DNA of 64,000 nt from positions 1-64,000 of the forward strand of contig NZ_JACIDU010000017.1 in assembly GCF_014196535.1 (NCBI RefSeq), read 5' to 3'. The translations under genes and the position numbers were made by a program. The notes below the pieces were generated by a model. The model did no database searches, was not told the origin of the DNA, and saw only the letters and a list, made by a program, of their open reading frames with translations. Of this stretch, positions 25,333 through 34,995 are shown piece after piece. The DNA is from Allorhizobium borbori. GTDB lineage: Bacteria > Pseudomonadota > Alphaproteobacteria > Rhizobiales > Rhizobiaceae. Within the stretch, counting starts at the first letter, position 1. The number at the start of each line of letters is the position of its first letter.

Positions 25333-28300
25333 GTGTTTGACGATCTCTTCGGCAAGGAAGCCGCAAAACGCGATGGCAAGGAAATCTTTGCAGCCCTCGA
25401 GCAGGCGGCGCGCGAACGTATCCTCATTCTCGATGGCGCCATGGGCACGCAGATCCAGAGCCTCAAGCTGGACGAGGACCAGTTCCGCGGGGATCGCTTC
25501 ATCGGCTGCGCCTGCCATCAAAAGGGCAATAACGACCTCCTTATCCTCACACAGCCGCAGGCTATCGAAGACATTCATTACCGCTACGCAATGGCCGGTG
25601 CGGATATCGTCGAAACCAATACGTTTTCCTCGACCCGTATCGCGCAGGCGGATTACGAGATGGAGAACGCGGTCTACGAACTGAACCGCGATGGCGCGCG
25701 TCTTGCCCGTCGCGCCATGCTGCGTGCCGAAAAGCAGGATGGCAAGCGCCGGTTCGTGGCCGGCGCGATCGGCCCGACCAACCGAACCGCCTCCATGTCT
25801 CCGGATGTGAACAATCCCGGTTTCCGCGCCGTCTCCTTCGATGAGCTGACCACGGCCTATGCCGAGCAGATCGACGGCCTGATCGACGGTGGCTCCGACA
25901 TCATCCTGATCGAAACGATCTTCGATACGCTGAACGCCAAGGCGGCGATCTTCGCCTGCGAGGAGCGTTTCATTGCCAAGGGCATTCGCCTGCCGGTCAT
26001 GATTTCCGGCACGATCACCGATCTTTCCGGCCGCACGCTGTCCGGCCAGACGCCCTCGGCCTTCTGGTATTCGGTGCGCCATGCGCGGCCCTTCGCAGTC
26101 GGTCTGAACTGTGCGCTGGGTGCCGAGGCCATGCGCCCGCACATTCAGGAGCTTTCCGGCGTCGCCGATACGCTGATTTCAGCCTACCCGAATGCCGGCC
26201 TGCCGAACGAGTTCGGACAGTATGACGAAACGCCGGAAATGATGGCGAAGCAGGTTTCCGGCTTCGCACAGGATGGCCTCGTCAATATCGTCGGCGGTTG
26301 CTGCGGCTCCACGCCCGAGCATATCGCTGCGATTGCCGACAGCATGAAGGGGCTGGCGCCGCGCCAGGTGCCGGAACACAAGCCGTTTCTGTCGCTGTCC
26401 GGCCTCGAACCCTTCGTGCTGACTTCCGACATTCCCTTTGTGAACGTCGGCGAACGCACCAACGTCACCGGCTCCGCCAAGTTCCGCAAGTTGATCACGG
26501 CGGGCGACTATGCAGCCGCGCTCGACGTGGCGCGTGAGCAGGTGGAAAGCGGTGCGCAGGTCATCGACGTCAATATGGACGAAGGCCTGATCGATTCCGA
26601 AAAGGCGATGGTCGAATTCCTGAACCTGATCGCTTCCGAACCGGATATCGCCCGCGTACCGCTGATGATCGACTCGTCGAAGTTTTCGGTCATCGAAGCG
26701 GGCCTGAAATGCGTTCAGGGCAAGCCGATCGTCAACTCGATCTCGCTGAAGGAAGGGGAGGAGTCCTTCCTTCACCATGCGCGGCTGGTGCGCGCCTATG
26801 GTGCTGCCGTGGTCGTCATGGCCTTCGATGAGACGGGGCAGGCCGACACCTATGAGCGCAAGGTGGAAATCTGCACCCGCGCCTATCGCATCCTCACCGA
26901 GGAAGTCGGTTTCCCGCCGGAAGACATCGTGTTCGATCCGAACATCTTTGCCGTGGCGACCGGCATCGAGGAGCACAACAATTACGGCGTCGACTTTATC
27001 GAGGCGACGAAGACGATCCGCCAGACGCTGCCGCATGCCCATATTTCGGGCGGCGTCTCGAATCTCTCCTTCTCCTTCCGCGGTAATGAAACCGTGCGAC
27101 AGGCCATGCATGCCGTGTTCCTCTACCATGCCATTCAGGCGGGGATGGACATGGGCATCGTCAATGCCGGCCAGCTCATCGTCTACGAGACGATTGACAA
27201 GGAATTGCGCGACGCCTGTGAGGATGTGGTTTTGAACCGCCGTCCCGACGCCACCGAGCGCATGCTGGATGTGGCCGAAAAATACCGTGGTGCGGGCGCT
27301 CAGGAAGCCAAGAAGCAGGATCTGAGCTGGCGGGAATGGTCGGTCGAAAAGCGGCTGGAACATGCGCTGGTCAACGGCATTACGGAATATATCGAGGCCG
27401 ATACGGAGGAGGCGCGTCTTGCCGCCGCCCGGCCTTTGCACGTTATCGAAGGTCCGCTGATGGCCGGCATGAATGTCGTTGGTGACCTCTTCGGCGCGGG
27501 CAAGATGTTCCTGCCGCAGGTGGTGAAATCGGCGCGCGTGATGAAGCAGGCCGTGGCCGTTCTTCTGCCCTACATGGAAGAAGAAAAGCGTCTGGCCGGC
27601 GGCGAGGGCCGCCAGTCAGCGGGCAAGGTCATCATGGCAACCGTCAAGGGCGACGTGCACGATATCGGCAAGAACATCGTCGGCGTCGTTCTGGCCTGCA
27701 ACAATTACGATATTGTCGATCTGGGCGTCATGGTGCCGACGGCGACCATTCTTGAAGCGGCGGTGCGCGAGAAGGCGGATATCATCGGCCTTTCCGGCCT
27801 CATCACGCCTTCGCTGGACGAGATGGTGCATGTCGCCGCCGAGATGGAGCGTCAGGGCTTCGATATTCCTCTGCTGATTGGCGGGGCGACGACGAGCCGC
27901 GTGCATACTGCGGTCAAGATCCATCCGGGTTATAATCGCGGTCAGGCGATCTATGTCACCGACGCGTCGCGGGCGGTGGGCGTTGTCTCAAACCTCCTGT
28001 CGCCGGATACGCGCAACACCTATGTCGCAGATATTCGCGCCGAATACGCGAAGGTTGCCGCAGCCCATGCACGGGCGGAATCCGAGAAGAAGCGCCTTCC
28101 GATTGCCCGCGCCCGCGAGAATGCGGAGAAGGTCGATTGGACCTCGTACAAGCCAACGCGGCCGCAATTCTTCGGTACCCGCGTGTTCGAGGATTACGAT
28201 CTGGCTGAGCTTGCGGAATACATCGACTGGACGCCTTTCTTCCAGACCTGGGAGCTGAAAGGCCGCTATCCCGCTATTCTGGAAGATGAAAAACAGGGCG

Positions 28301-29103
28301 AGGCGGCGCGTAACCTCTGGCGTGATGCCCAGGCCATGCTGAAGAAGGTGATCGAGGAAAAGTGGTTCCGGCCGCGTGCCGTGATCGGCTTCTGGCCGGC
28401 CAATGCCGTGGGCGACGACATCCACGTCTATACCGACGACAGCCGCTCGCGTGATCTCGCAACCTTCTACACGCTGCGCCAGCAGCTTTCGAAACGTGAC
28501 GGCCGGCCCAATGTGGCGCTGTCGGATTTCGTCGCACCAAAGGAAACGGGCGTCGCTGATTATGTCGGCGGTTTCGTCGTGACGGCGGGTATCGAGGAAG
28601 TGGCAATTGCCGAGCGCTTCGAGCGGGCGAACGACGACTATTCGGCGATCCTCGTCAAGGCGCTGGCCGATCGCTTTGCGGAAGCTTTTGCCGAGCGCAT
28701 GCATGAGCGGGTGCGCAAGGAGTTCTGGGGCTATGCGCCGGATGAAGCCTATTCCGGCGACGATCTGATTTCGGAAGCCTATGCGGGCATTCGCCCCGCG
28801 CCGGGCTATCCCGCCCAGCCTGATCACACGGAAAAGGCGACGCTGTTCGAGATTCTCGATGCCGAAAAGACGACCGGTGTGACGCTGACAGAGAGCTATG
28901 CGATGTGGCCGGGTTCTTCCGTTTCGGGCCTCTATATCGGCCATCCCGCGAGCTATTATTTCGGTGTGGCCAAGGTCGAGCGCGATCAGGTGGAAGATTA
29001 TGCGGCGCGCAAGGGCATGCCCATTACGGAAGTCGAGCGCTGGCTCGGTCCGGTTCTGAACTATGTGCCGGGCGCTGTGGCCGATACGGAGGCGGCCGCC
29101 TGA
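25333..29103 (+). CDS. metH: Methionine synthase, cobalamin-dependent
   Basis: About 1,256 residues with all four modules. The homocysteine domain starts [12 protein letters not shown], with zinc cysteines in NCALGAE and [10 protein letters not shown]. The methyltetrahydrofolate domain follows ([11 protein letters not shown]). The B12 domain has the axial His in [13 protein letters not shown]. The AdoMet reactivation domain ends [16 protein letters not shown]. It transfers methyl from 5-methyl-THF to homocysteine. The GTG start is chosen because AGGAG (25321-25325) is 7 bases before it; the in-frame ATG at 25327 is only one base from that site. metF, which makes its folate substrate, lies 16 kb away next to sahR. 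Confidence 0.96.
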   Translation: MFDDLFGKEAAKRDGKEIFAALEQAARERILILDGAMGTQIQSLKLDEDQFRGDRFIGCACHQKGNNDLLILTQPQAIEDIHYRYAMAGADIVETNTFSSTRIAQADYEMENAVYELNRDGARLARRAMLRAEKQDGKRRFVAGAIGPTNRTASMSPDVNNPGFRAVSFDELTTAYAEQIDGLIDGGSDIILIETIFDTLNAKAAIFACEERFIAKGIRLPVMISGTITDLSGRTLSGQTPSAFWYSVRHARPFAVGLNCALGAEAMRPHIQELSGVADTLISAYPNAGLPNEFGQYDETPEMMAKQVSGFAQDGLVNIVGGCCGSTPEHIAAIADSMKGLAPRQVPEHKPFLSLSGLEPFVLTSDIPFVNVGERTNVTGSAKFRKLITAGDYAAALDVAREQVESGAQVIDVNMDEGLIDSEKAMVEFLNLIASEPDIARVPLMIDSSKFSVIEAGLKCVQGKPIVNSISLKEGEESFLHHARLVRAYGAAVVVMAFDETGQADTYERKVEICTRAYRILTEEVGFPPEDIVFDPNIFAVATGIEEHNNYGVDFIEATKTIRQTLPHAHISGGVSNLSFSFRGNETVRQAMHAVFLYHAIQAGMDMGIVNAGQLIVYETIDKELRDACEDVVLNRRPDATERMLDVAEKYRGAGAQEAKKQDLSWREWSVEKRLEHALVNGITEYIEADTEEARLAAARPLHVIEGPLMAGMNVVGDLFGAGKMFLPQVVKSARVMKQAVAVLLPYMEEEKRLAGGEGRQSAGKVIMATVKGDVHDIGKNIVGVVLACNNYDIVDLGVMVPTATILEAAVREKADIIGLSGLITPSLDEMVHVAAEMERQGFDIPLLIGGATTSRVHTAVKIHPGYNRGQAIYVTDASRAVGVVSNLLSPDTRNTYVADIRAEYAKVAAAHARAESEKKRLPIARARENAEKVDWTSYKPTRPQFFGTRVFEDYDLAELAEYIDWTPFFQTWELKGRYPAILEDEKQGEAARNLWRDAQAMLKKVIEEKWFRPRAVIGFWPANAVGDDIHVYTDDSRSRDLATFYTLRQQLSKRDGRPNVALSDFVAPKETGVADYVGGFVVTAGIEEVAIAERFERANDDYSAILVKALADRFAEAFAERMHERVRKEFWGYAPDEAYSGDDLISEAYAGIRPAPGYPAQPDHTEKATLFEILDAEKTTGVTLTESYAMWPGSSVSGLYIGHPASYYFGVAKVERDQVEDYAARKGMPITEVERWLGPVLNYVPGAVADTEAAA

Positions 29104-29137
29104 GCGCGGTCGCCAGCTCATATTCTGATTCAATGCG

Positions 29138-29167
29138 TTGGCGGGGTGATTCAGGTTGCCCCGCCAA
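29138..29167. terminator. Hairpin between convergent metH and dhaL-like gene
   Basis: ttggcgggg and ccccgccaa pair over 9 bp with a 12-base loop in the 81-base gap between convergent stops. T-rich sequence is weak on both sides, so it is a possible bidirectional terminator. Confidence 0.45.
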
Positions 29168-29184
29168 GTATTTGAAAAGCAGCA

Positions 29185-29805
29185 TTATTCCGAAAACGTG
29201 TCGCGCATGGCGCGAATGATGAGCAGTGCTGAGGCGCCGCCGGCATCGTAGCCTGTGAAATCCGGCTTGTTGTCGCTGCCGGCCTTGCGGCCGGCTTCGG
29301 CCATCGTGCGGTTGTTGTTTGCGGCGGCAAGCGCCGTGTCCAGCGCCTCCGGCAAGGTCAGCCCCTGCTTGAGTGAGTCGAGATAGGCGCCGATCGCCAG
29401 TTCCCAGACATCGGCCACGTTGCGCCTTTCAACGCCAGGTTTTCCCTTGTCGCGGAAGCTGCTGCCGATGGCCGAAAGCGCCTTGCCGAACTCTTCGGGG
29501 GAGATTGTCTTGCGGCGCATCAAGACGCTGCCGGCGCGGCGAAAGCCGCTGGCATAAAGGGCAGCGGCGCGCGAATCGACCTTGAGAAACGTTTCCGCGG
29601 TCATGTCGAACAGTTCCGCCGGCGTTGTCGCGGCAGGTTCCAGCGCCGAGAAGGCATCTTCAAGGGCCGTGAAGACGTAGGTCATGGTCATGCCATGATC
29701 ACCGTCGCCGCCTTCGCTGTCGAGTTGACAGAGGCGCTCCCGGTTTTCGGTCATCGCGACGGCGATCTCCGAAAACATCTCGATAAGGTCGAGGCTTCTG
29801 ATCAT
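29185..29805 (-). CDS. DhaL/DAK2-type dihydroxyacetone kinase subunit-like protein
   Basis: 206 residues from MIRSLDLIEMF; GGAA lies 7 bases upstream, while an ATG 63 bases further upstream adds text unlike the family. EGGDGDHGMTMT is the DAK2 ADP/Mg-binding motif (usual form G-D-G-D-H-G) and the C-terminal YDAGGASALLI also fits. DhaL normally works with DhaK, which is not in the window. A kinase for a small keto-sugar or an accessory DAK2 protein are both possible. Confidence 0.8.
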   Translation of the reverse strand: MIRSLDLIEMFSEIAVAMTENRERLCQLDSEGGDGDHGMTMTYVFTALEDAFSALEPAATTPAELFDMTAETFLKVDSRAAALYASGFRRAGSVLMRRKTISPEEFGKALSAIGSSFRDKGKPGVERRNVADVWELAIGAYLDSLKQGLTLPEALDTALAAANNNRTMAEAGRKAGSDNKPDFTGYDAGGASALLIIRAMRDTFSE

Positions 29806-30055
29806 TCTAGTTCCAACTCTATCTTGCTGCGTGTGCGCTGCATCATTTTCCTGACTAATGTTTTCCAAGCGGCTTCCAATTGCAAGACGTTCTGCGGGCA
29901 GATCGTCGACCTGACTGCAAGTTTTTCGCGAGTGAAAGGATATCGACCTTTTGCCGTTTATTAACCACGACGGGACAAAGTCATATCCGATGGCGCAATT
30001 CAGTGCGCGAGCCCAAAGCGATGACCGCCTTCATGTTTCGACAAGGACATTTGTC

Positions 30056-30772
30056 ATGCCAGTGATTTCCTTTGCCAATGCCAAGGGCGGTGCCGGAAAG
30101 ACGACCGCAGCCCTTCTTCTTGCCTGTGAACTGGTGCGCATGGGCCGGCGCGTGACACTGATCGACGCGGATCCGCAGCGCTGGATTTCCCAATGGGTCG
30201 AGGCAAGCGGCGGCATGAGCGGCCTGACCGTCATTTCGGAAATCACCGTGGCGGCCCTACACTGTCACATTCGCGAATCGGCAGATCGCACCGACTATTT
30301 CATCATCGATCTGGCCGGCGCGCGCGATGCGCTGACGACAGCGGCAATCAGCCTGTCCGACCATGTGTTCATCCCGATCCAGGGATCGGCGATGGATGCC
30401 CGCGGCGGCGCGCAGATCCTCGATCTCATTGCTTTCCTCAAGGAAAAGGCCGGTCTTGAAATCCCGCATTCGGTCGTGCTCACCCGCGTTGCCTCTGTGC
30501 TGACGACGCGGGCCATGCTCGCGATCAAGGGCATGCTGGCCCAGCGCGGTGTCAACGTGCTCAACACGGCCATTACCGAACGTGCCGCCTACAAGGAAAT
30601 CTTCGACGCCGGCGAAACGCTCTACTCGCTCGATCCGGCCCGCGTCTCCAATCTCGACAAGGCCCAGGAAAATGCCCAGGCCTTTGCGATGGAAGTGGAA
30701 CGCATGATGCCTGCGCGCGTCATTGCCTCGCCCCGCCGCAAGAACGTCTTCCGCCTCGTCTGGGCCGCCTGA
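30056..30772 (+). CDS. ParA/VirC1-like ATPase, orphan
   Basis: 238 residues starting MPVISFANAKGGAGKTTAAL, a deviant Walker A with the signature lysine (KGGAGKT); AAGGA lies 8 bases upstream. Other motifs are TLIDADPQRW and DYFIIDLAGARDALT. The size and text resemble the VirC1 branch of the MinD/ParA family found in Agrobacterium, which recruits DNA-transfer complexes to the pole. No parB or virC2 neighbours it. Chromosomal role unknown. Confidence 0.82.
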   Translation: MPVISFANAKGGAGKTTAALLLACELVRMGRRVTLIDADPQRWISQWVEASGGMSGLTVISEITVAALHCHIRESADRTDYFIIDLAGARDALTTAAISLSDHVFIPIQGSAMDARGGAQILDLIAFLKEKAGLEIPHSVVLTRVASVLTTRAMLAIKGMLAQRGVNVLNTAITERAAYKEIFDAGETLYSLDPARVSNLDKAQENAQAFAMEVERMMPARVIASPRRKNVFRLVWAA

Positions 30773-30794
30773 GGCGCGACCTTTCCCGATCGCA

Positions 30795-30836
30795 TATGAA
30801 AAAAGCCGCCGGGTCGCCCCGGCGGCTTTTTTCATA
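30795..30836. terminator. Strong bidirectional terminator between parA-like gene and L,D-transpeptidase
   Basis: A 19-bp perfect stem (tatgaaaaaagccgccggg with its complement) with a 4-base loop. The stem itself begins with an A run and ends with a T run, so it can end transcription of both convergent genes. Confidence 0.92.
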
Positions 30837-30856
30837 CTCGGGAACTGGTGAGCCGC

Positions 30857-32257
30857 TCAGTCGATGAATTCGACCGTGGCGCCGACCTTCACCATCTTGG
30901 CGAGTTCGGTCGCGTCCCAGTTGGTCAGGCGCACGCAGCCGTGGCTGTTGGTCTTACCGATCTTGGAGGGTTCCGGCGTACCGTGAATGCCATATGTGGG
31001 CTTCGAGAGCGCGATCCAGACATTGCCGACGGGGCCGTTCGGACCCGGCGGAATCTGGAGAATGCCGTGGTTCTCACCCTGCTTGAAGTTGATCTTCGGA
31101 TTGTAGGTATAACCCGGATCAAGCGCGATACGGTCGACCGTATGCGTGCCGGACGGCGAGGGCGTATCCGATGAGCCGATGGTCGCCGGATAGGCGGCAA
31201 TCAGCGCGCCGGTATCGTCATAGGCGAAGACCTGCTTCTGTGCCTTGTCGGCGACGATGCGCGTCACCGTACCGGTCTTGCGCTCGCCGGGCGAAATGAC
31301 CTTGATGATGGAGCCGGGAATGGTGAAGTCGACGCCCGGATTAAGTTCTTTCAGATAGGCCTCATCCATGTGGAACCGTTCGGCCAGCGCTTCGGTGACC
31401 GAGGTGTAGGACATGGCAGGGAGCTGTGCCTTGAGGCCGTAATCCTCCGGAATGGAAGCGACATAGGGGCCTGCGGCGTCTTCCGGGGTGATCGTGTAGT
31501 TGACGATGGGCAGGCCACCGCTGACGCTGAGGCGCTGCATGATGTCTTCGGAATTGGCGGGGTCGAGCCGCTCGCCCGTCATCGTTTCGTAAGCGGCCAG
31601 CGCCTTGGCGACGTTCGAGCCGTTGCGGCCGTCGATGACACCGGGGGAGGCGCCTTCACGATCGAGGAAGGTTTGCAGCGCGGCGATTTCCGACCGCGAC
31701 TTGCCGTTCAGCGCCAACGGCGTCTGGGGGCGAACGGTCACTTCCGGGCGTGCGTTCTCTGTCTCGAGGGAGGCGAGCGTTTCGGTCGGTTCGTCCTGTG
31801 CGGCCTCACCCTGCTGGCCGGGGAGCGGTTGGGCATCGAGCGGCGTGCGCTCTACCCGCGTCGGTGCAGGAATAGTGCCGGTCGCGATGTCATCGCCATT
31901 GCCGCGATAGGTGCGGTAATCGGGAACGCCGCCATAGGCGTCGCCAGGGCGTGCGTTGCTGGGACGCGGGAAGTAGGTCTCGGCCGGAATTTCCAGCGCT
32001 ACCACATTGCCGGAATGATCAAGCAGCACGCGGCGGCCCATGCGGTCGCGGCTGATGACGACCGAACCGCGCTCCGGCGTGTAATCGAGCAGGTCGCCTT
32101 CGGGGCTGACCAGCACCATCTCCGTAAAGGGCCGATAGGTGCTCTGGGCCGCGGCGCGCTCTGCCAGCGGGACCTGGAACAGAACGGCAAGCGCAAGGCC
32201 GAGGCTGGTGGTTCTGGAAAGCGTCACGGCGAATCTGATCCTTGTAATCTTATGCAC
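30857..32257 (-). CDS. L,D-transpeptidase (YkuD domain) with peptidoglycan-binding region
   Basis: 466 residues. A signal peptide (ALAVLFQVPLAERAAAQ) precedes a Pro-rich region. A peptidoglycan-binding-like segment follows (AALQTFLDREGASPGVIDGR), then a LysM-like part (ALAERFHMDEAYLKELNPG). The C-terminal YkuD domain has catalytic Cys in KTNSHGCVRLTNWD and the conserved HGTPEP. It forms 3-3 peptide cross-links or attaches proteins to peptidoglycan; in Rhizobiales polar growth depends strongly on such enzymes. The start is preceded by an AT-rich promoter region (32258-32403) with no gene. Confidence 0.93.
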   Translation of the reverse strand: MHKITRIRFAVTLSRTTSLGLALAVLFQVPLAERAAAQSTYRPFTEMVLVSPEGDLLDYTPERGSVVISRDRMGRRVLLDHSGNVVALEIPAETYFPRPSNARPGDAYGGVPDYRTYRGNGDDIATGTIPAPTRVERTPLDAQPLPGQQGEAAQDEPTETLASLETENARPEVTVRPQTPLALNGKSRSEIAALQTFLDREGASPGVIDGRNGSNVAKALAAYETMTGERLDPANSEDIMQRLSVSGGLPIVNYTITPEDAAGPYVASIPEDYGLKAQLPAMSYTSVTEALAERFHMDEAYLKELNPGVDFTIPGSIIKVISPGERKTGTVTRIVADKAQKQVFAYDDTGALIAAYPATIGSSDTPSPSGTHTVDRIALDPGYTYNPKINFKQGENHGILQIPPGPNGPVGNVWIALSKPTYGIHGTPEPSKIGKTNSHGCVRLTNWDATELAKMVKVGATVEFID

Positions 32258-32403
32258 CCATCTCTCACATGGTAAATTTGACGCTAATATGGAAAGAGTG
32301 AACTTAGGGTGAAGGTAACGTTAATTTGTAACGATTCCCTGTTGTTGTCGGTTTGCGCCGGGTTTTGGCCGCCGCGCGGGGAAGAGGCGGAAGTGAGGCT
32401 TTC

Positions 32404-33246
32404 ATGATCGAGTTTTCGGCAGCGCACGGTCCCGTGATCCTTCTCGATCCGACCTCCGTCCTTGATATCGGCAAGGTTTTCGTGGGCTGCGTCGACGTAT
32501 CGCCCGGCCGGGCCATTCCCGATGACGGCGATCCGCGCATCGACCATTCGCTCGAAGGTTTCCTTTTCACCTGCGGGCCGGACCATATTCGCCATCCCGA
32601 GCCGGTGGAGGGGGCTGGCGAGGGCGTGCGCTATCCACTGCACGGCTCCTTTTCGGCGAGCCCCGCCGAAAACGTGGTGATGCATCGCGTGGGTGACGAT
32701 GCACTGTGCTGCGGGGAGGTTCCCGTGCGGCTCGCCAATGGCGGCCATGCCCGGCTTTACCGTCGCTGGCGGATCGATGGCGTGACCGGTGCTGTGTCGT
32801 TGGAAGACCGGCTGGTCAATGATGGCGACCGTCCTTTCGCACCGATGCTTATGTATCACATGAACCTTGCCGCCCGGCTGTTCGACCCCGGTACGCGCCT
32901 TTCCGGCGCGATGCTGGAGGGGGGGGCGCTCCCCTGGGCTTTTGGCGAGGGAGACGGCGGCGTGTTCTGTGTGGCAGCAGGAAACGCCGGAGAGGCCAAA
33001 GTCCGGCTCGGTCCTGTTGCCTCGCTTTCCGGGCTGTCACTCACAGTGGGGTTCTCCACGAAAACGCTGCCGTTCCTGCAGGTCTGGCGTAACCAGTCGG
33101 CTCCAGCCAATGTTCTGGGCATCGAACCTGCTTCCCATCGCTGGACCAAGCGGCCCGATCTGGCGGCAGCCGGAGAGCTCGTGCCACTCCAACCGAGTGA
33201 GGCCGTGGAATACCGCCTTTCCTTCCTCTTTGCCGTGGGGGAATGA
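32404..33246 (+). CDS. DUF4432/aldose-1-epimerase-like protein
   Basis: 280 residues from MIEFSAAHGPVILLDPTS. The beta-rich galactose-mutarotase-like fold is suggested by GFLFTCGPDHIRHPEPVEG, LHGSFSASPAENV, and PMLMYHMNLAARLFDPG, which resembles the YHxNxG motif of the DUF4432 family. It would act on a sugar or sugar acid anomer, but the substrate is not evident. No sugar transporter is adjacent. Confidence 0.72.
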   Translation: MIEFSAAHGPVILLDPTSVLDIGKVFVGCVDVSPGRAIPDDGDPRIDHSLEGFLFTCGPDHIRHPEPVEGAGEGVRYPLHGSFSASPAENVVMHRVGDDALCCGEVPVRLANGGHARLYRRWRIDGVTGAVSLEDRLVNDGDRPFAPMLMYHMNLAARLFDPGTRLSGAMLEGGALPWAFGEGDGGVFCVAAGNAGEAKVRLGPVASLSGLSLTVGFSTKTLPFLQVWRNQSAPANVLGIEPASHRWTKRPDLAAAGELVPLQPSEAVEYRLSFLFAVGE

Positions 33247-33313
33247 CGGGCGGATGCATTGACGCAACCCGTTGCGGACCTTACATCTTGTTCGATTCAC
33301 GAAAGGAACGACG

Positions 33314-33655
33314 ATGTTCGACATCAGGGAAATCGACGGTGAATATTCCGTCAGCGGCCAGATCAGTGTCAGCGATCTCGACACGATCAAGGCCCTTGGT
33401 TTCAAGTCAATCGTTTGCAACCGTCCGGATGAGGAAGAACCCGGCCAGACGCCGTTTTCGGTGATCGCCGCGCGCGCTGCCGAACTGGGTCTGGAAACGG
33501 CCCATGTGCCTGTCGGACGGATGGGCGTCGATGCGGATGCCGTTGCCGGCATGGTGGACGTGCTGGACGAACTGCCGCGTCCGATGCTGGCCTATTGCCG
33601 TTCCGGAGCGCGTTCCACCGCGATTTACGAAAAAAGCCAACACATGCGCGGCTGA
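33314..33655 (+). CDS. TIGR01244-type sulfur transferase/phosphatase domain protein (DUF442)
   Basis: 113 residues from MFDIREIDGEYSVSGQIS with GAAAGGA upstream. The C-terminal active-site loop is AYCRSGARS, a Cys-x5-Arg type loop shared by rhodanese and dual-specificity phosphatase folds. Such small proteins occur alone or fused to a beta-lactamase-like sulfide dioxygenase. Here it stands alone, 50 bases before ridA. Confidence 0.82.
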   Translation: MFDIREIDGEYSVSGQISVSDLDTIKALGFKSIVCNRPDEEEPGQTPFSVIAARAAELGLETAHVPVGRMGVDADAVAGMVDVLDELPRPMLAYCRSGARSTAIYEKSQHMRG

Positions 33656-33705
33656 GGCTGCGCATTCAGATCCCTAAAGCCCCTTTTCAATCACAGGAGC
33701 ATATC

Positions 33706-34050
33706 ATGACCATCAAGCGTATCGAACCCGGCGCCCGCATGAGCGGTGCAGTCGTTCACGGCAATGTCGTTTACCTCGCCGGCCAGGTTGGCGACGGCAA
33801 GACCGTGACGGAACAGTCGAAGTCGGCGCTGGCTGAAGTCGATCGTCTGCTGGCCGCCGCCGGCTCCAGCAAGGCGAAGATCCTTCAGACGATCATCTAC
33901 CTTTCCGATATGTCCACCTTCGGCGAAATGAACGCCGTGTGGGAAGGCTGGATCGACCCGAAGAACCCGCCGGCCCGCGCCACCAGCCAGGCTGCTCTGG
34001 CAACGCCGGACTACAAGGTTGAGTTCATCGTCACCGCTGCTCTCGATTGA
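33706..34050 (+). CDS. RidA-family protein (enamine/imine deaminase-like)
   Basis: 114 residues. The family text VVYLAGQVGDGKTVTEQSKSAL and ILQTIIYLSDMSTFGEMNAVW, with a C-terminal PDYKVEFIVTAA, marks a RidA/YjgF trimer subunit. Instead of the canonical R-x-x-C-E at the end it has KVEFIV. It may therefore belong to a subgroup without the arginine-dependent deaminase site. GGAG lies 8 bases upstream of the start. A terminator follows directly. Confidence 0.85.
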   Translation: MTIKRIEPGARMSGAVVHGNVVYLAGQVGDGKTVTEQSKSALAEVDRLLAAAGSSKAKILQTIIYLSDMSTFGEMNAVWEGWIDPKNPPARATSQAALATPDYKVEFIVTAALD

Positions 34051-34077
34051 GCGGGTTTCCAAAGCAATGATCAAGGG

Positions 34078-34103
34078 CCGGGAAGCAGCGCTTCCCGGTT
34101 TTT
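34078..34103 (+). terminator. Rho-independent terminator after ridA-like gene
   Basis: ccgggaagc/gcttcccgg 9-bp stem with a 3-base loop followed by five T, 27 bases past the stop. Confidence 0.9.
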
Positions 34104-34116
34104 GAATGGAAGGCCA

Positions 34117-34953
34117 ATGCAATCTGAAGATCGGAAACGGATGCGTAATCGAGCCGTCGCCGACGGAAGGGTGATCGGTGAGGCTGACTTGCCGACTCTG
34201 GTCACATTCTGGATCGGATCTCATCTCCCCGATTTTCAAAGATTGTGCCTGCAAAGTTGGCGGGCCATGGGCCACGACGTTCTTTTCTACGCCTACGAGC
34301 CCGTTGACAACTTGCCGGAGGGAATGGCGTGCCTGGACGCTGAGACGGTGTTTCCACGGGCGGAACTGGACGATCCCGAACGCAACATACCTCTGGTAAT
34401 CAAGTCGGACATCTGGCGGATTGCTATGTTGCGCAAGGGACTGGGTATCTGGTGCGATTCCGATCTATTGCTGCTGAAACCAATCCAATGGCCAGAAGGA
34501 CTTCTTCTCGGGGTGGAAAAGCACGGATTACCGTGTGTTGCCGTCATGTGGTGGCCGGCGGATCATCCAGCGCTAACTGAAATTCTCACGGCTTTTGAGC
34601 GTCGCGAGGATGGGGCTTGGGCGCATCTCAAGCTCCGCTGGAGGCGCTTTGCAAAAAAGCTGATCGGTAAACGATTAGATTTCACATCCTATCCTTGGAA
34701 CCATTGGGGCCGCCACGCCTGCGCCTATTATGTGCGCAAATACAGGCTTCGTTCCCGGCAATTGGGCTATAAGGCTTTTTATTCGGAAGAGTGCTATTCT
34801 GACGCTCCATTTCGCGCGGGAAGTTCTCAGCATCTTCTCGACGATCCGCAGGTCGTTGGGTTGCATTGCTTTCGCAAATCGCAAGAATGGTTTGACGCGG
34901 CCCCGAGCACCAGCCTGATCGGCTGGGCTAAGGAACGTTACGCCAAGGCTTGA
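34117..34953 (+). CDS. GT32-like glycosyltransferase
   Basis: 278 residues from MQSEDRKRMRNRAVADG; GGAAGG lies 5 bases upstream. TLVTFWIGSHLPDFQRLCL, then KSDIWRIAMLRKGLGIWCDS and DLLLLKP give the layout of Och1/capsule-type GT32 enzymes with a DxD metal site (CDSD). A Trp/Tyr-rich C-terminal part follows (SYPWNHWGRHACAYYVR). No signal or membrane anchor. GC is lower than that of neighbours and it stands alone between two terminated units, which suggests acquisition. Acceptor unknown; a surface polysaccharide is likely. Confidence 0.8.
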   Translation: MQSEDRKRMRNRAVADGRVIGEADLPTLVTFWIGSHLPDFQRLCLQSWRAMGHDVLFYAYEPVDNLPEGMACLDAETVFPRAELDDPERNIPLVIKSDIWRIAMLRKGLGIWCDSDLLLLKPIQWPEGLLLGVEKHGLPCVAVMWWPADHPALTEILTAFERREDGAWAHLKLRWRRFAKKLIGKRLDFTSYPWNHWGRHACAYYVRKYRLRSRQLGYKAFYSEECYSDAPFRAGSSQHLLDDPQVVGLHCFRKSQEWFDAAPSTSLIGWAKERYAKA

Positions 34954-34995
34954 AGCTAGATACGCACAGGCTGGTGTTTGCGAGCACCAGCCATC

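Noticed and set aside
26179-27441. 420-codon open frame antisense to metH
   Set aside because: Shadow of the folate-binding and linker regions of metH, with no ribosome site or motif.
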